From Meconema thalassinum (taxonomy: Eukaryota; Arthropoda; Insecta; Orthoptera; Tettigoniidae), in the NCBI GenBank assembly GCA_946902985.2, contig OX336388.2:124101894-124165893 (forward strand): a stretch of DNA of 64,000 nucleotides, given 5' to 3'. The notes beneath the pieces were generated by a model. The model ran no database searches. It was not told the DNA's origin and worked only from the letters and a program-made list of their open reading frames with translations. A program made the position numbers and the translations under genes. Of this stretch, positions 59,001 to 60,712 are shown piece after piece. Positions within the stretch are counted from its first letter, which is position 1. Each line of letters opens with the position of its first letter.

Positions 59001-59131
59001 CCCACGTGAGACATACATACCTGAGTTTCAGAGTCAGAAGGATTAACCATCTCCTCCTGGTCACTTTCAGCCAACTCCCTCCGAGATTCCTCCTCCTCTT
59101 CCGGCGTAGGAGTAGGGGTCTTGATCTTGCG
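3568..59131 (-). CDS. Set1: Set1/SETD1 H3K4 methyltransferase, partial gene model of six exons
   Basis: This is the catalytic subunit of the COMPASS complex, a nuclear enzyme that methylates lysine 4 of histone H3 at active promoters. Six minus-strand exons join with compatible phases: 59131-59021, 55515-55265, 45857-44878, 22799-22678, 18722-18537 and 3825-3568, giving 636 codons with no internal stop. In order they carry an acidic region, a Ser-rich tract, the conserved pre-N-SET block ending NDTHWVDHP, the WDR5-binding Win motif (GCARTEG), the N-SET segment ([12 protein letters not shown]) and the SET domain up to NHSCN. The introns are 14.7, 4.0, 22.1, 9.4 and 3.5 kb and are mostly transposon-derived. 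The N-terminal RRM exons and the last SET/post-SET exon are not visible and should lie outside the window. Set1 is preferred over MLL/Trithorax because of the SNQRRLL to FRKKQLKF context. Family identity is certain; extra small exons cannot be excluded. Confidence 0.93.
3826..4944. other. AT-rich intronic stretch, nothing recognised
   Basis: This part of the 14.7-kb Set1 intron is AT-rich, with no open frame matching a known family and no clear repeat structure. The pyrimidine tract of the SET exon acceptor is at its left end. Confidence 0.5.
4945..5062 (+). mobile_element. LINE RT C-terminal fragment, left piece
   Basis: The plus strand reads approximately [15 protein letters not shown] followed by [12 protein letters not shown], equivalent to [16 protein letters not shown] in the LINE at 43.7-44.3 kb. 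The sequence is cut by the pogo-like element at 5063 and resumes at 7467. It is degenerate. Confidence 0.65.
5818..6969 (-). mobile_element. 5'-truncated non-LTR retrotransposon with intact RT C-terminal frame
   Basis: An uninterrupted minus-strand frame of about 370 codons encodes reverse transcriptase motifs: [27 protein letters not shown], the catalytic [10 protein letters not shown], then [25 protein letters not shown] and [10 protein letters not shown]. The 3' end is an (ATG)n tail at the left. Flanking copies of tggaaact at 5810-5817 and 6970-6977 are the target duplication. The empty site is present in the pogo copy at 17.5-18.4 kb. The lack of stops suggests a fairly recent insertion. 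Confidence 0.9.
7007..7341 (+). mobile_element. SINE-A, full-length tRNA-derived copy
   Basis: The head gcctccgtggcttaggcggc contains a box A-like segment and gtggttcaaatcccgg a box B. A ~250-bp body follows. A perfect 15-bp target duplication ctattctgtttattt is at 6992-7006 and 7342-7356. It is nearly identical to the copy at 34267-34604. The second pogo copy shows the empty site. Confidence 0.9.
7467..7865 (+). mobile_element. LINE RT C-terminal fragment, right piece
   Basis: This continues the fragment broken at 5062: [20 protein letters not shown], then [15 protein letters not shown], and after several stops a tail approximating [18 protein letters not shown]. The order matches the LINE at 43.7-44.3 kb. 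The remaining bases to 8034 hold nothing recognisable. Confidence 0.65.
9150..9490. repeat. Short copy of the repeat that carries the 44-bp array at 39 kb
   Basis: The left border cagtctgaaagactagac followed by ttatatcattt, and the right border gacgaagtcgacaagctcat followed by aaatgataaaat, both recur around the array at 38985-40785. Here the internal array is absent and the space holds the CRE pair. Confidence 0.5.
9311..9363. promoter_or_regulatory. Two perfect CRE motifs (TGACGTCA) 45 bp apart
   Basis: TGACGTCA occurs at 9311-9318 and 9356-9363 in a GC-rich patch, with a CG-dense segment (ccggggcgcgcgcggagctc) between them. This is the consensus for CREB/ATF factors. It lies inside a repeat, so it may be a promoter relic of that repeat rather than a Set1 regulatory site. 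Confidence 0.4.
10696..11062 (+). mobile_element. piggyBac-like left end and N-terminal remnant
   Basis: A TTAA at 10692-10695 is followed by ccttttgcactcctatgctg, a piggyBac-type terminus. Further in, the plus strand encodes [20 protein letters not shown], an acidic N-terminus of the kind found in piggyBac transposases. It is cut by SINE-E at 11075; the right end was not found. Confidence 0.5.
11075..11392 (-). mobile_element. SINE-E, tRNA-derived
   Basis: On the minus strand the head ggccccgtggtgttggtata and the box B-like ccgggttcgattcccgg are clear. A 12-bp target duplication tatatttcgtat is at 11063-11074 and 11393-11404. No second copy is seen in the window. Confidence 0.75.
11480..11529 (-). 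mobile_element. 50-bp hairpin-core micro-insertion, copy 1
   Basis: A ~50-bp segment containing gttgttttaagggcaggaac and tcatctgcccctt is flanked by the perfect 12-bp repeat ggagtggagcag at 11468-11479 and 11530-11541. On the minus strand it reads as a GC hairpin, then ttaaaacaacag and a short taacta tail. The structure is that of a target-primed retroposon, yet only 50 bp long. Confidence 0.7.
11607..12470. repeat. 253-bp tandem repeat, about 3.4 copies
   Basis: Units repeat with an exact 253-bp period (for example at 11746, 11999 and 12252) and are nearly identical. Each holds tataaaggg (from cttatataaaggg), a cagttcgtcactcc segment about 25 bp later and a GC-rich part with gacaccaagagcccgccgat. 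Preceding bases 11565-11606 are an inverted copy of the gggaggtggcgcgcagttcg portion. The 66-codon frames in each unit arise from the repetition and are not genes. Confidence 0.9.
12665..14549. mobile_element. hAT-type DNA transposon, non-autonomous (1885 bp)
   Basis: The ends tagagccgggcaaaaagctc and gcaaatttgcccggctcta form an inverted repeat. A perfect 8-bp target duplication gtacttat is at 12657-12664 and 14550-14557, as expected for hAT. Further complementarity (gttccgatcgg and ccgatcggaac) extends inward. No transposase domain is visible inside. Confidence 0.85.
13262..13338 (-). pseudogene. tRNA-like sequence (SINE head or tRNA pseudogene)
   Basis: The minus strand reads tctcagtggctgaattggtt, then gcgcgctggactcatgatta and gccggggttcgatactcgg. 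This gives box A, a CAT-containing anticodon-like loop and box B in tRNA spacing. The acceptor stem does not pair well and it sits inside a hAT element, so I read it as a dead tRNA or SINE head. Confidence 0.4.
17083..17472. repeat. Retroelement tail and RT fragment before the pogo copy
   Basis: Around 17280-17345 is ggctgaagatgag, then tctcgaaacatgtac, a 3'-end signature also seen near 1400 and 37970, resembling Penelope-like or LINE tails. At 17400-17472 a plus-strand RT remnant ([16 protein letters not shown]) is cut by the pogo element. Confidence 0.4.
17473..18351 (+). mobile_element. pogo-like transposon copy 2 (879 bp)
   Basis: It has the same termini and internal deletion as the copy at 5063-7464, with TA on both sides. 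A start-like [20 protein letters not shown] is followed by the C-terminal piece beginning [20 protein letters not shown] and ending [12 protein letters not shown]. It has an in-frame stop (cgtagcag) not in copy 1. It lacks the LINE and SINE of copy 1 and so gives the empty sites. It ends 185 bp from the N-SET exon. Confidence 0.85.
18537..18722 (-). CDS. Set1: Set1 exon: N-SET segment
   Basis: The exon has 62 codons, phase 0 at both ends. The acceptor is tgttttctctgctcacag and the donor is CTTAAG followed by gtatgtgga. The protein runs from HHFGQTTQQ through a short Ala/Gln/Gly linker to [13 protein letters not shown], then [11 protein letters not shown], which abuts FRKKQLKF of the next exon. 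This is the conserved N-SET region of Set1 proteins, needed for assembly with other COMPASS subunits. It is one of the strongest matches in the window and fixes the gene as Set1 rather than MLL. Confidence 0.95.
18826..19600 (-). mobile_element. Repeat family R, copy with one internal unit
   Basis: The (gatgat)n tract, then gttgttttaaggggcctaac and tatcggcccc, form the 3' end on the minus strand. The interior (gggattcctcatttgggtcc, ctcacggctggtgag, ggaggcagggtgtatgtagc) matches the copy at 57.2-58.96 kb in reverse. Only a single version of the unit expanded there is present here. The right boundary is approximate. Confidence 0.6.
19790..20440 (-). mobile_element. LINE C-terminal fragment
   Basis: The minus strand encodes, over several frames, [75 protein letters not shown] and [20 protein letters not shown]. 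This is the characteristic region after the RT domain of many arthropod LINEs. Several stops and frameshifts make it a pseudogene. Confidence 0.75.
20900..20934. repeat. (GA)n microsatellite
   Basis: An uninterrupted ga dinucleotide run of about 17 units lies just left of the mariner element. Confidence 0.95.
20964..22388 (+). mobile_element. mariner-like transposon, nearly complete but mutated (1425 bp)
   Basis: About 60-bp inverted repeats (cagtgagttcctctcataac at left) with TA duplications bound it. Transposase parts are in order: [20 protein letters not shown], the HTH-like [16 protein letters not shown], then [20 protein letters not shown] with the first catalytic Asp, and [20 protein letters not shown] with the last motif. 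The end reads [18 protein letters not shown]. Several frameshifts and stops break it, so it is inactive. It is 290 bp left of the Win-motif exon. Confidence 0.85.
22443..22492. repeat. (CAAA)n/(GAAA)n simple repeat
   Basis: Tandem aaac units pass into aaag units. Confidence 0.85.
22678..22799 (-). CDS. Set1: Set1 small exon with the WDR5-interaction (Win) motif
   Basis: This exon of 122 nt was found by reading the minus strand. It encodes a basic patch ([10 protein letters not shown]) followed by [15 protein letters not shown] and REKLKHK. The GCARTEG core is the Win motif, whose arginine inserts into WDR5; vertebrate SETD1 proteins carry GSARSEG or GCARSEG here. The donor is AAACACAAG followed by gtaatta, phase 0, and joins directly to the N-SET exon. 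The start shown assumes an AC-ended minor-class intron: the two bases TG complete a codon begun in the preceding exon. If the AG three bases upstream were used instead, the exon would start at 22802 and gain one residue. Confidence 0.88.
23095..23225 (+). mobile_element. SINE-B fragment
   Basis: The segment ccaggcaaatgcccggatag and tacttccaagtcccgcggca matches the middle of SINE-B (caaatgccgggatggtacct in the 35.7-kb copy). Just right of it, 23262-23310 holds a short fragment with ttccctgac motifs like the 8-kb element. Confidence 0.5.
23427..24105. mobile_element. Tigger/pogo-like MITE, family 2 (679 bp)
   Basis: The ends cagtgaaacccctcaaatcc and ttcggatttcaggggtttcactg-type form an inverted repeat, with TA on both sides. 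The motif aatccgaac repeats near each end. No coding domain is recognised inside. Confidence 0.8.
24285..24612 (+). mobile_element. SINE-D, 5'-truncated
   Basis: It matches the copy at 36694-37117 from gaggggaaataaagctggcg through gttggaactacttgaaattg to cggacactcccggcag. It ends in an (aaat)n tail. The tRNA-like head is missing. Confidence 0.75.
24897..26945 (+). mobile_element. Non-LTR retrotransposon with long intact RT frame
   Basis: Beginning just after the endonuclease ([20 protein letters not shown]), a 576-codon frame encodes a full reverse transcriptase. It has [65 protein letters not shown], the catalytic [10 protein letters not shown], then [12 protein letters not shown] and LYGSETW. 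The closing [14 protein letters not shown] part is in another frame only because of a 52-bp insertion at 26634. The element ends in an (aac)n tail. It is 5'-truncated. The conserved frame suggests recent activity. Confidence 0.92.
26634..26685 (-). mobile_element. 50-bp hairpin-core micro-insertion, copy 2
   Basis: A 52-bp insertion (gatgatgataattgttg, then gggcctaacatcgaggttat) lies inside the LINE, between perfect 15-bp repeats aatgaagagaagaga at 26619-26633 and 26686-26700. The minus-strand LINE copy at 35.0-35.7 kb shows the unoccupied site (cttctcttcattagcagtcg). On its own strand it is a GC hairpin followed by ttaaaacaacaatt and a (atc)n tail. Confidence 0.9.
27660..28060. mobile_element. 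MITE with inverted ends and internal repeated motif
   Basis: The left part ctatttccaaaagtcgacat is inverted relative to the right part gtagacatttggaaataggt. The motif gcagatgtcg also occurs internally at 27846 and 27878. Long T and A runs are inside. No coding domain. Confidence 0.5.
28245..28300 (-). mobile_element. 50-bp hairpin-core micro-insertion, copy 3
   Basis: A 56-bp segment (ttagttactgttgttttaag, ggtcatctgtcccc) lies between perfect 12-bp repeats aaaattcatgtt at 28233-28244 and 28301-28312. On the minus strand a GC-rich stem is followed by ttaaaacaacag and an (acta)n tail. Confidence 0.8.
28313..28445 (+). mobile_element. LINE 3'-terminal fragment
   Basis: The plus strand approximates ISEEQRKL then [16 protein letters not shown], the same tail ([10 protein letters not shown]) as the LINE pieces near 7.8 and 43.8 kb. 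The fragment is short and broken. Confidence 0.5.
28690..31082. repeat. Repeat with about 13 tandem units of ~165 bp
   Basis: The unit is recognisable by tcatttgttgaatctactcg, caagtttcatcgctatcgga and gaatggtatatgaacgcata, recurring from about 28.83 to 31.04 kb at 157-175-bp spacing. One unit near 30.0 kb is shortened to 128 bp. The block begins caagctgtacccggcatgcg and ends with a tatatatagat stretch. Units diverge by substitutions and small indels, so the array is old. Scattered short ORFs are not genes. Confidence 0.9.
31085..31375 (-). mobile_element. SINE-B copy
   Basis: On the minus strand the head ttttggtgtagcggctaaca and body agtggttttccacttctact and aaggccatggctgtctcctt match SINE-B at 35.7 and 48.2 kb. 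The box B region is diverged. Confidence 0.7.
31450..32661 (+). mobile_element. mariner-like relic with a Tigger-like MITE inside its right inverted repeat
   Basis: The left end cagggtagttc continues into aaaaaaatgtactcactg. The right end is split: cagtgggtacatttttaaaa at 31979-32001, then the MITE, then the final tacccttg-like bases (accctg) at 32656-32661, followed by TA. Transposase remnants include [16 protein letters not shown] and [11 protein letters not shown], with stops. Confidence 0.75.
32004..32654 (+). mobile_element. Tigger/pogo-like MITE, family 3 (651 bp)
   Basis: The ends cagtaaaacttcatttaacc and ggtaaatcgagtttttactg form an inverted repeat flanked by TA. Near 32200-32365 the plus strand encodes a transposase C-terminus ([20 protein letters not shown], then [16 protein letters not shown]), as in Tigger/jerky proteins. 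Confidence 0.85.
32662..34226. other. Intronic stretch with one diverged repeat, no gene
   Basis: No coding domain is seen. A homopolymer A run is at 33638-33657. From about 33650 to 34030 the text (gaaatcagtcccgccgttta, cacacacatgcgtacacaca) resembles the end of a diverged interspersed repeat. The rest is AT-rich and featureless. Confidence 0.4.
34241..34976 (-). mobile_element. SINE-C copy interrupted by SINE-A
   Basis: The 14-bp duplication gatagaagaggatt occurs at 34227-34240 and 34977-34990. On the minus strand a tRNA-like head (ccacggtggatgagtggata, box B gcaggttcgcttctgg) lies at the right. The body continues to gtcacccgaggccatacgat. SINE-A has inserted into its 3' tail. A second copy is at 47625-48008. 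Confidence 0.82.
34267..34604 (+). mobile_element. SINE-A, full-length copy 2
   Basis: It is almost identical to the copy at 7007-7341. Perfect 17-bp duplications aatatcgtatggcctcg lie at 34250-34266 and 34605-34621. Box A (gtggcttaggcggc) and box B (ggttcaaatccc) are intact. Confidence 0.92.
35040..35700 (-). mobile_element. 5'-truncated copy of the 24.9-kb LINE family
   Basis: The minus strand matches the 3' portion of the LINE at 24897-26945, from the YLGSKIT region to the AWIAA end and the gactgaagactcaaac 3' end. Frameshifts and substitutions break the frame. It has the empty target of the 52-bp micro-insertion. Confidence 0.85.
36012..36100 (-). mobile_element. SINE-C head fragment
   Basis: The 85 bp from tttcaaaaatcacttaccac to tgctatccactcatccac match the SINE-C head at 34890-34970 almost exactly. 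It sits inside SINE-B. Confidence 0.7.
36198..36561. mobile_element. Short MITE in SINE-B (364 bp)
   Basis: The ends cagggtgtctactgtaa and ttaccggtagacaccctg are inverted repeats. Next to the ends are several tagttac/gttac repeats. The flanks share aagtt (36193-36197 and 36562-36566). The intact SINE-B sequence at 48.1 kb supports an insertion here. Confidence 0.65.
36694..37117 (+). mobile_element. SINE-D, full-length copy
   Basis: The head agcggcttcgttggcatagt and box B-like ttgcgggttcaaaaac are followed by a ~350-bp body and a (aaat)n tail. Imperfect 11-bp duplications tcctcaagatg and tcctcgagatg flank it. It is the reference for the copies at 1.35, 24.3 and 59.7 kb. Confidence 0.85.
37358..37392. 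repeat. (AAT)n microsatellite
   Basis: About 11 taa units in a row. Confidence 0.95.
37945..38045 (+). repeat. Retroelement 3' tail with (AAAT)n
   Basis: The text gacggctgaaggagggtata, then ccaaaacatgtaccttatgt and a long aata run, matches the tail signature at 17.28 kb and, more distantly, near 1.4 kb. Confidence 0.45.
38166..38761. mobile_element. hAT MITE (596 bp), family H1
   Basis: The ends cagaggttcccaaacttttc and gaaactttgagaaccactg are inverted repeats of the widespread hAT type. The flanking 8-bp duplications are atctaaat (38158-38165) and atccaaat (38762-38769). The inside is AT-rich and non-coding. Confidence 0.85.
38985..40785. mobile_element. Repeat containing the 44-bp minisatellite
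   Basis: The borders (cagtctgaaagactagacgt at left, gacgaagtcgacaagatcat at right) match those of the short copy at 9150-9490. Just inside each border is a shared ~70-bp sequence (cgccccaggactctttcaac or ccccaggactctttcaacag, then cattaaccattag and cttcccgcgcgg), so the array is bracketed by a direct duplication. Confidence 0.6.
39130..40612. repeat. 44-bp minisatellite with 528-bp higher-order period
   Basis: The unit is cacctctttaggagtcaccc then tgtattcttgtctgacatct plus tgta, repeated over 30 times. Central units repeat in blocks: the same text recurs at offsets of 308 bp (7 units) and 220 bp (5 units), making a 528-bp super-unit present about twice (39380 to 39908, 39688 to 40216). The outer units at the left are more diverged. 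The recurring 67-codon frames (39380, 39688, 39908, 40216) are a by-product of the repetition. Confidence 0.95.
40874..41558 (+). mobile_element. Helitron-like non-autonomous element, copy 1
   Basis: It starts tctctacttagcataaaacc and ends near tgttcccgggcgaagcctaa. A second copy is at 54223-55075. The absence of inverted repeats and the gggcgaagc end are reminiscent of arthropod Helitrons, but the CTRR terminus is not clean, so the class is uncertain. Confidence 0.45.
41711..42355 (+). mobile_element. Tigger/pogo-like MITE, family 4, with a 127-codon frame
   Basis: The ends cagtagaacgtcgtttatcc and ggatacatgacgttccactg are inverted repeats flanked by TA, with atccgga motifs near each end. 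The plus-strand frame 41795-42178 ([28 protein letters not shown], then an acidic [19 protein letters not shown] end) resembles the C-terminal part of Tigger/jerky transposases. It is a remnant, although open. Confidence 0.82.
42640..43216. mobile_element. hAT MITE (577 bp), family H2
   Basis: The ends caggggtgcccaacctttt and gtaggttgggcagtcctg are inverted repeats. The 8-bp duplications are ttttatac (42632-42639) and ctttatac (43217-43224). A poly-G run and T run are inside the left end. No coding domain. Confidence 0.85.
43740..44335 (-). mobile_element. LINE RT C-terminal fragment
   Basis: An open minus-strand frame of 181 codons encodes [39 protein letters not shown], then [20 protein letters not shown] and a Lys-rich end with [15 protein letters not shown]. 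This is the same family as the fragments near 5.0/7.5 kb and 28.4 kb. The 3' end has an (aag)n-type tail near 43705-43735. The bases 44336-44877 are AT-rich intron without a recognised feature. Confidence 0.8.
44878..45857 (-). CDS. Set1: Set1 large exon: disordered central region plus pre-N-SET block
   Basis: The exon has 980 nt, entering in phase 2 (acceptor ccttttgcag, then A completing AG+A) and leaving in phase 1. The first two thirds are low complexity, with acidic runs ([15 protein letters not shown]) and Pro/Ser/Thr-rich stretches. The last part is the conserved block [54 protein letters not shown] and NDTHWVDHP. The open frame continues past HP into [10 protein letters not shown], but that is intron: conservation stops at HP, where the U12-type site ATATCCTTTT begins. 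Entry and exit phases agree with the flanking exons. Confidence 0.93.
46095..46895. mobile_element. hAT MITE (801 bp), family H3, with A-rich core
   Basis: The ends caggcattgccaaccttttt and ttgagaacgcctg are inverted repeats. The flanking 8-bp duplications are ccttaaag (46087-46094) and ccttaaga (46896-46903). The inside is a ~460-bp run of aaaacaaaataaa-type sequence (46145-46610). Confidence 0.8.
47166..47605. repeat. Direct duplication of a ~125-bp segment
   Basis: The text from gcttagtgagcactgttcag through gcccaatggtacactggggc to cggaccactctacataattt occurs at about 47172-47287 and again at 47477-47592, 305 bp apart. The second copy has an extra gtaccgtaccaac. The core accattgggctc/gagcccaatggt is shared with the foldback at 60.7 kb. 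Confidence 0.85.
47625..48008 (+). mobile_element. SINE-C, full-length copy
   Basis: The head gccacggtgagtgagtggtt and box B gcaggttcgctcctgg are followed by a body matching 34607-34976 in reverse, ending cacccgaggatatacgat. Confidence 0.82.
48020..48505 (-). mobile_element. SINE-B, long copy
   Basis: The minus strand begins gcctccgtagcgtagcggtc with box B ctgggttcgattcccgg at the right. It runs through the body (agtggttttccatggtttcc, caaatgccgggatggtacct) to the distal part with cgcctgggcgaggtgccaat and ctggagggtaaacgac at the left. It is uninterrupted, unlike the copy at 35.7 kb. Confidence 0.82.
48605..48685. repeat. Short dispersed repeat (ttcagtyggtcaacac)
   Basis: The text ttcagttggtcaacacaaaa through attactggaatatg to aaattacatgtga recurs at 59253-59340 and, less well, at 43368-43445 and 27355-27520. 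Function and class are unknown. Confidence 0.4.
48700..48825 (+). mobile_element. SINE-A 3' fragment
   Basis: The text ggagtgcgacaggcctcagc through gctagatgggggcttcattc to agcaggctgtggattttcg is the last ~120 bp of SINE-A. Confidence 0.75.
48875..50093 (-). mobile_element. mariner-like element carrying a second mariner MITE
   Basis: The left text gtgttacaagcattgtttgt and the right text atacaatgcttgtaacatgg are parts of ~70-bp inverted repeats. At 49660-50000 the minus strand encodes the transposase C-terminus in pieces: [14 protein letters not shown], then [20 protein letters not shown] and [10 protein letters not shown], with stops. The element at 48998-49648 interrupts it. Ends are approximate. 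Confidence 0.7.
48998..49648 (+). mobile_element. mariner MITE (651 bp) nested in another mariner
   Basis: About 100-bp inverted repeats (cagggtcattatctatgtgc at left, gcacatagataatgaccctg at right) are flanked by TA. The interior keeps an N-terminal piece ([32 protein letters not shown]) joined to a GGHFQHSL C-terminal scrap, showing a large internal deletion. Confidence 0.85.
50765..51743. mobile_element. pogo-like MITE (979 bp), nested
   Basis: The ends ccgtatttgctcgcgtatat and atatacgcgagcaaatacgg are perfect inverted repeats flanked by TA. The motif gtatatctcgcacccc recurs several times near both ends. The inside has an internal partial duplication (agctcgttaaggatgattca at 50946 and 51248). 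Confidence 0.85.
51870..52500 (+). pseudogene. Zinc-finger protein remnant inside the pogo-like element
   Basis: The plus strand encodes, with stops and frame changes, [20 protein letters not shown], then [12 protein letters not shown] (a C2H2 arrangement) and [20 protein letters not shown] and [10 protein letters not shown]. The pattern is like CGGBP1/hAT-derived zinc-finger proteins. Identification is tentative. Confidence 0.4.
52698..54092. mobile_element. pogo-like MITE with an internal tandem array (1395 bp)
   Basis: The ends ccgtagttcctcgcataatc and gattatgcgaggaaatacgg are inverted repeats flanked by TA. Inside the right end, tcttcgcataatcgtcgcac repeats the terminal motif. Most of the interior is a tandem array. 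Confidence 0.85.
52930..53890. repeat. ~105-120-bp tandem repeat inside a pogo-like MITE
   Basis: The unit is gcgacgcgaacggccagcgc, acattccgcgagcttatagg, cctaatctggcgtgatcttg, then tcgtctttatgcctgcgggc. Eight to nine units are present, each slightly different. The short frames in it are by-products. Confidence 0.88.
54223..55075 (+). mobile_element. Helitron-like non-autonomous element, copy 2
   Basis: It matches 40874-41558 from tctctacttagtataaagcg to gttcccgggcgaagc, with extra sequence in the middle (about 54735-54760 and 54900-55010). It ends 190 bp from the Set1 exon at 55265. Confidence 0.45.
55265..55515 (-). CDS. Set1: Set1 exon: Ser-rich tract
   Basis: The exon has 251 nt, starting in phase 0 after acceptor gtttgtttgcag and ending in phase 2 at TTCAG followed by gtgggataat. 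It encodes [20 protein letters not shown], a long Ser/Gly run, an acidic SESDDEDG stretch, then [20 protein letters not shown]. Its two trailing bases AG join the A at the start of the 45-kb exon to make Arg. That exact phase match is the main evidence for this donor, since gtggga is a weak splice site. Placement in Set1 rests on strand, phase and composition rather than a conserved domain. Confidence 0.8.
55858..56290 (-). pseudogene. piggyBac-like transposase N-terminal fragment
   Basis: The minus strand encodes an acidic N-terminus ([20 protein letters not shown]), one stop, then [20 protein letters not shown] and ETNRFAKVN, the start of the piggyBac DDE domain (PGBD-type). The catalytic part is absent and there is no visible TTAA-bounded end. 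It lies in the intron between the 59.0 and 55.3 kb Set1 exons. Confidence 0.7.
56726..57040. mobile_element. mariner-type MITE (315 bp)
   Basis: Inverted repeats of about 65 bp: caaggtgaattttaagtagg at left and tacttaaaattcaccctg at right, with ttcctgactgg/ccagtcaggaa further in. A transposase C-terminal scrap ([14 protein letters not shown]) is in the middle. TA flanks the right end; the left flank is mutated. Confidence 0.7.
57185..58600. repeat. ~87-bp minisatellite, about 16 units
   Basis: The unit is ggctcacagtatctcctacc, tctgttcaaggccctaaagg, aggcagggtgtgtgtagccc, then caccctggatagtgctacgc and cctcaag. Units are 83-90 bp and 85-95% alike by eye. Family R at 19.2 kb contains one such unit, so the array arose by expansion of an internal part. 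Frames within it are not genes. Confidence 0.92.
57185..58960 (+). mobile_element. Repeat family R, copy with expanded internal unit
   Basis: The right part (58600-58960: gaccccgagggattcccaag, then acccaaaccattacgggtcg and ggcctcttaaaacaacaatt) is the family R sequence seen in reverse at 18826-19600, including the hairpin core end. The left part is the ~87-bp array. The left boundary is unclear. It ends 60 bp from the Set1 exon at 59021. Confidence 0.65.
59021..59131 (-). CDS. Set1: Set1 exon: short acidic exon
   Basis: The exon has 37 codons, phase 0 at both ends, with acceptor gtggtactctgcag and donor ACTCAG followed by gtatgtatg. It encodes [20 protein letters not shown] followed by an acidic stretch ending PSDSETQ. 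The composition fits the disordered middle of SETD1 proteins and the phase fits the 55-kb exon. The polypyrimidine tract is weak and there is no domain hallmark, so it is less certain than the C-terminal exons. It is the rightmost exon I can place; the N-terminal RRM exons should lie beyond the right edge. Confidence 0.7.
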
Positions 59132-59252
59132 CTGCAGAGTACCACATATTCAATTAAAATCCATATTATATGCCGAGGCAAACCTCATAAGACAACTTTA
59201 TGTCATTATAATGTAAGAGTTTAGTATTTGCGATAAGAATTGATATTATTTT

Positions 59253-59340
59253 TCAGTCCGTCAACACAATGTAATGCCAATTACTGGGACATGCAAAAAA
59301 TAACCTGCAAAAAAAATAAAAAAATACATGTGATTAAAAT
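59253..59340. repeat. Short dispersed repeat (ttcagtyggtcaacac), copy 2
   Basis: It matches 48605-48685: ttcagtccgtcaacacaatg, ccaattactgggacatgc, tacatgtgattaaaat. Confidence 0.4.
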
Positions 59341-59576
59341 ACACGGTCTTTCACTCAAAGACCACATGGTCGGCATAGCTCTGAAGGTAGAGCCGAAGGT
59401 CAAAGGTCAGACGTGCACATGGCAACACGGAGCTGAGACAGTTGCGACGCAGGATATGACGAGTAAAGTTAACTTTGTTATTTCTTTTATAGCCTATTTT
59501 AAGTTAGAAGTGTTTTAAGTTTATAGCGTGTGTCTGTGGTTATTGTGTTTCAAAATTTAATAACGTGTTGGTTTGT

Positions 59577-59705
59577 TAGTTTAGGGGTTGCGACAACGCG
59601 GTCATGTAGCCCCGTGTACTTTGGGTGTGTGTAGAATCGGTCTGATAACCGGTGTTAATTGTGATGGCTGCATTAGTGTGTGTATCTGTTTTAATGCAAG
59701 TAAGG
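59577..59705. repeat. Dispersed ~110-bp repeat (catgtagccccgtgtac)
   Basis: The text gcggtcatgtagccccgtgt through ggtctgataaccggtgttaa to gtgatggctgcattagtgtg is shared with 28590-28690 and, weakly, 14055-14165. Class unknown. Confidence 0.45.
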
Positions 59706-59734
59706 ACTGCAGACATAGAATTTTTTCAAGTAGT

Positions 59735-60070
59735 TCCTACCTTTGCCGCCGTCAACGACCAACTAGTTCAGAACTTAGTTACCAGATGCCACCGCAGTCG
59801 GCTCCTAACGACGAACGTAGGAACCTAAGAACGTTAGTCAACTGTTTAACCTATATATAATTTAGCTTCACACAGGTGTAATTAGTGGAAGGTTTTTTAA
59901 CATGCCATAAATCTATGACATGGAACCGCCGGCTTTACTTCCCCTCCGAAGGAAGGCATACTGAGGGATTTTCAACGTTCTTAAAAAATCCGACGACTTC
60001 GGATGGGTTTGAACCCGCGATCTTGGGCATAGGAGCTCAGCATGCTACCAACTACGCCACCGATGCCGCT
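59735..60070 (-). mobile_element. SINE-D copy
   Basis: The minus-strand head agcggcatcggtggcgtagt, box B gcgggttcaaaccc and body (cttccttcggaggggaagta) match SINE-D. The 3' portion is diverged. Confidence 0.78.
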
Positions 60071-60125
60071 TTATAACGTGTTATTGCTAAGTGTTAAAGC
60101 CTATTGCTTCAATTTTTATTTATGG

Positions 60126-60451
60126 TGAAAATTGAAAAATAAGGATTATGCAACAAACCCTCACATTCTAGATGAACTCAAACTAAATATCACGACAGAA
60201 ATTGAGGCTATCTCGGTAGATGAACCAATGCTTGGGAATGAACATTTCCTTAGAAGATGCCAGAAATGTGTAGATGCAGGTGGAGGACATCTCCAACATC
60301 TTCTGCGACAAGTTTGAGCAATGATTTTACTTTGATTTATTGTGTGCTCATTATTTACATGCGATTCGTACGGGCGCTCTCTCGACTCCAAGCTTGTCCG
60401 ACATGCCATGCACTGCGCGACCGGACCCCACACTTTGAGTGACAGACCCTG
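60126..60451 (+). mobile_element. mariner C-terminal fragment with right end
   Basis: The plus strand encodes NPHILDELKLNITTEIEAIS followed by [18 protein letters not shown], the transposase C-terminus. It then runs to the right terminus gtgacagaccctg followed by TA. The 5' part is missing. Confidence 0.75.
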
Positions 60452-60474
60452 TATATAAATGTCACATAATTATG

Positions 60475-60690
60475 TCATGTTGGATTCGGTCCATCCATCT
60501 CTTCTTCGGTCTTCCAACCAATCTAATACCGTCAATGTTTCTCACCTCTCCCTCTTTGCAGCTCTATCCATTCCCATCCTTTGCACATGGCCAAAATATC
60601 TTAATCTCGAACCTCTGTATTCGCTGTACCAATGGTTCCGTTATATTTAGTTCTAGGAAATATCTGTTCCCGAAGGATACAGGATGTTAA
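60475..60690 (-). mobile_element. LINE RT C-terminal scrap
   Basis: The minus strand encodes pieces of LVQRIQRFEIKIF, then RNIDGIRLVGRPKKRWMDRI, the post-RT tail common to several LINEs here. Frameshifted. Confidence 0.6.
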
Positions 60691-60712
60691 TTGTCCGATT
60701 GAGTTATGTACA

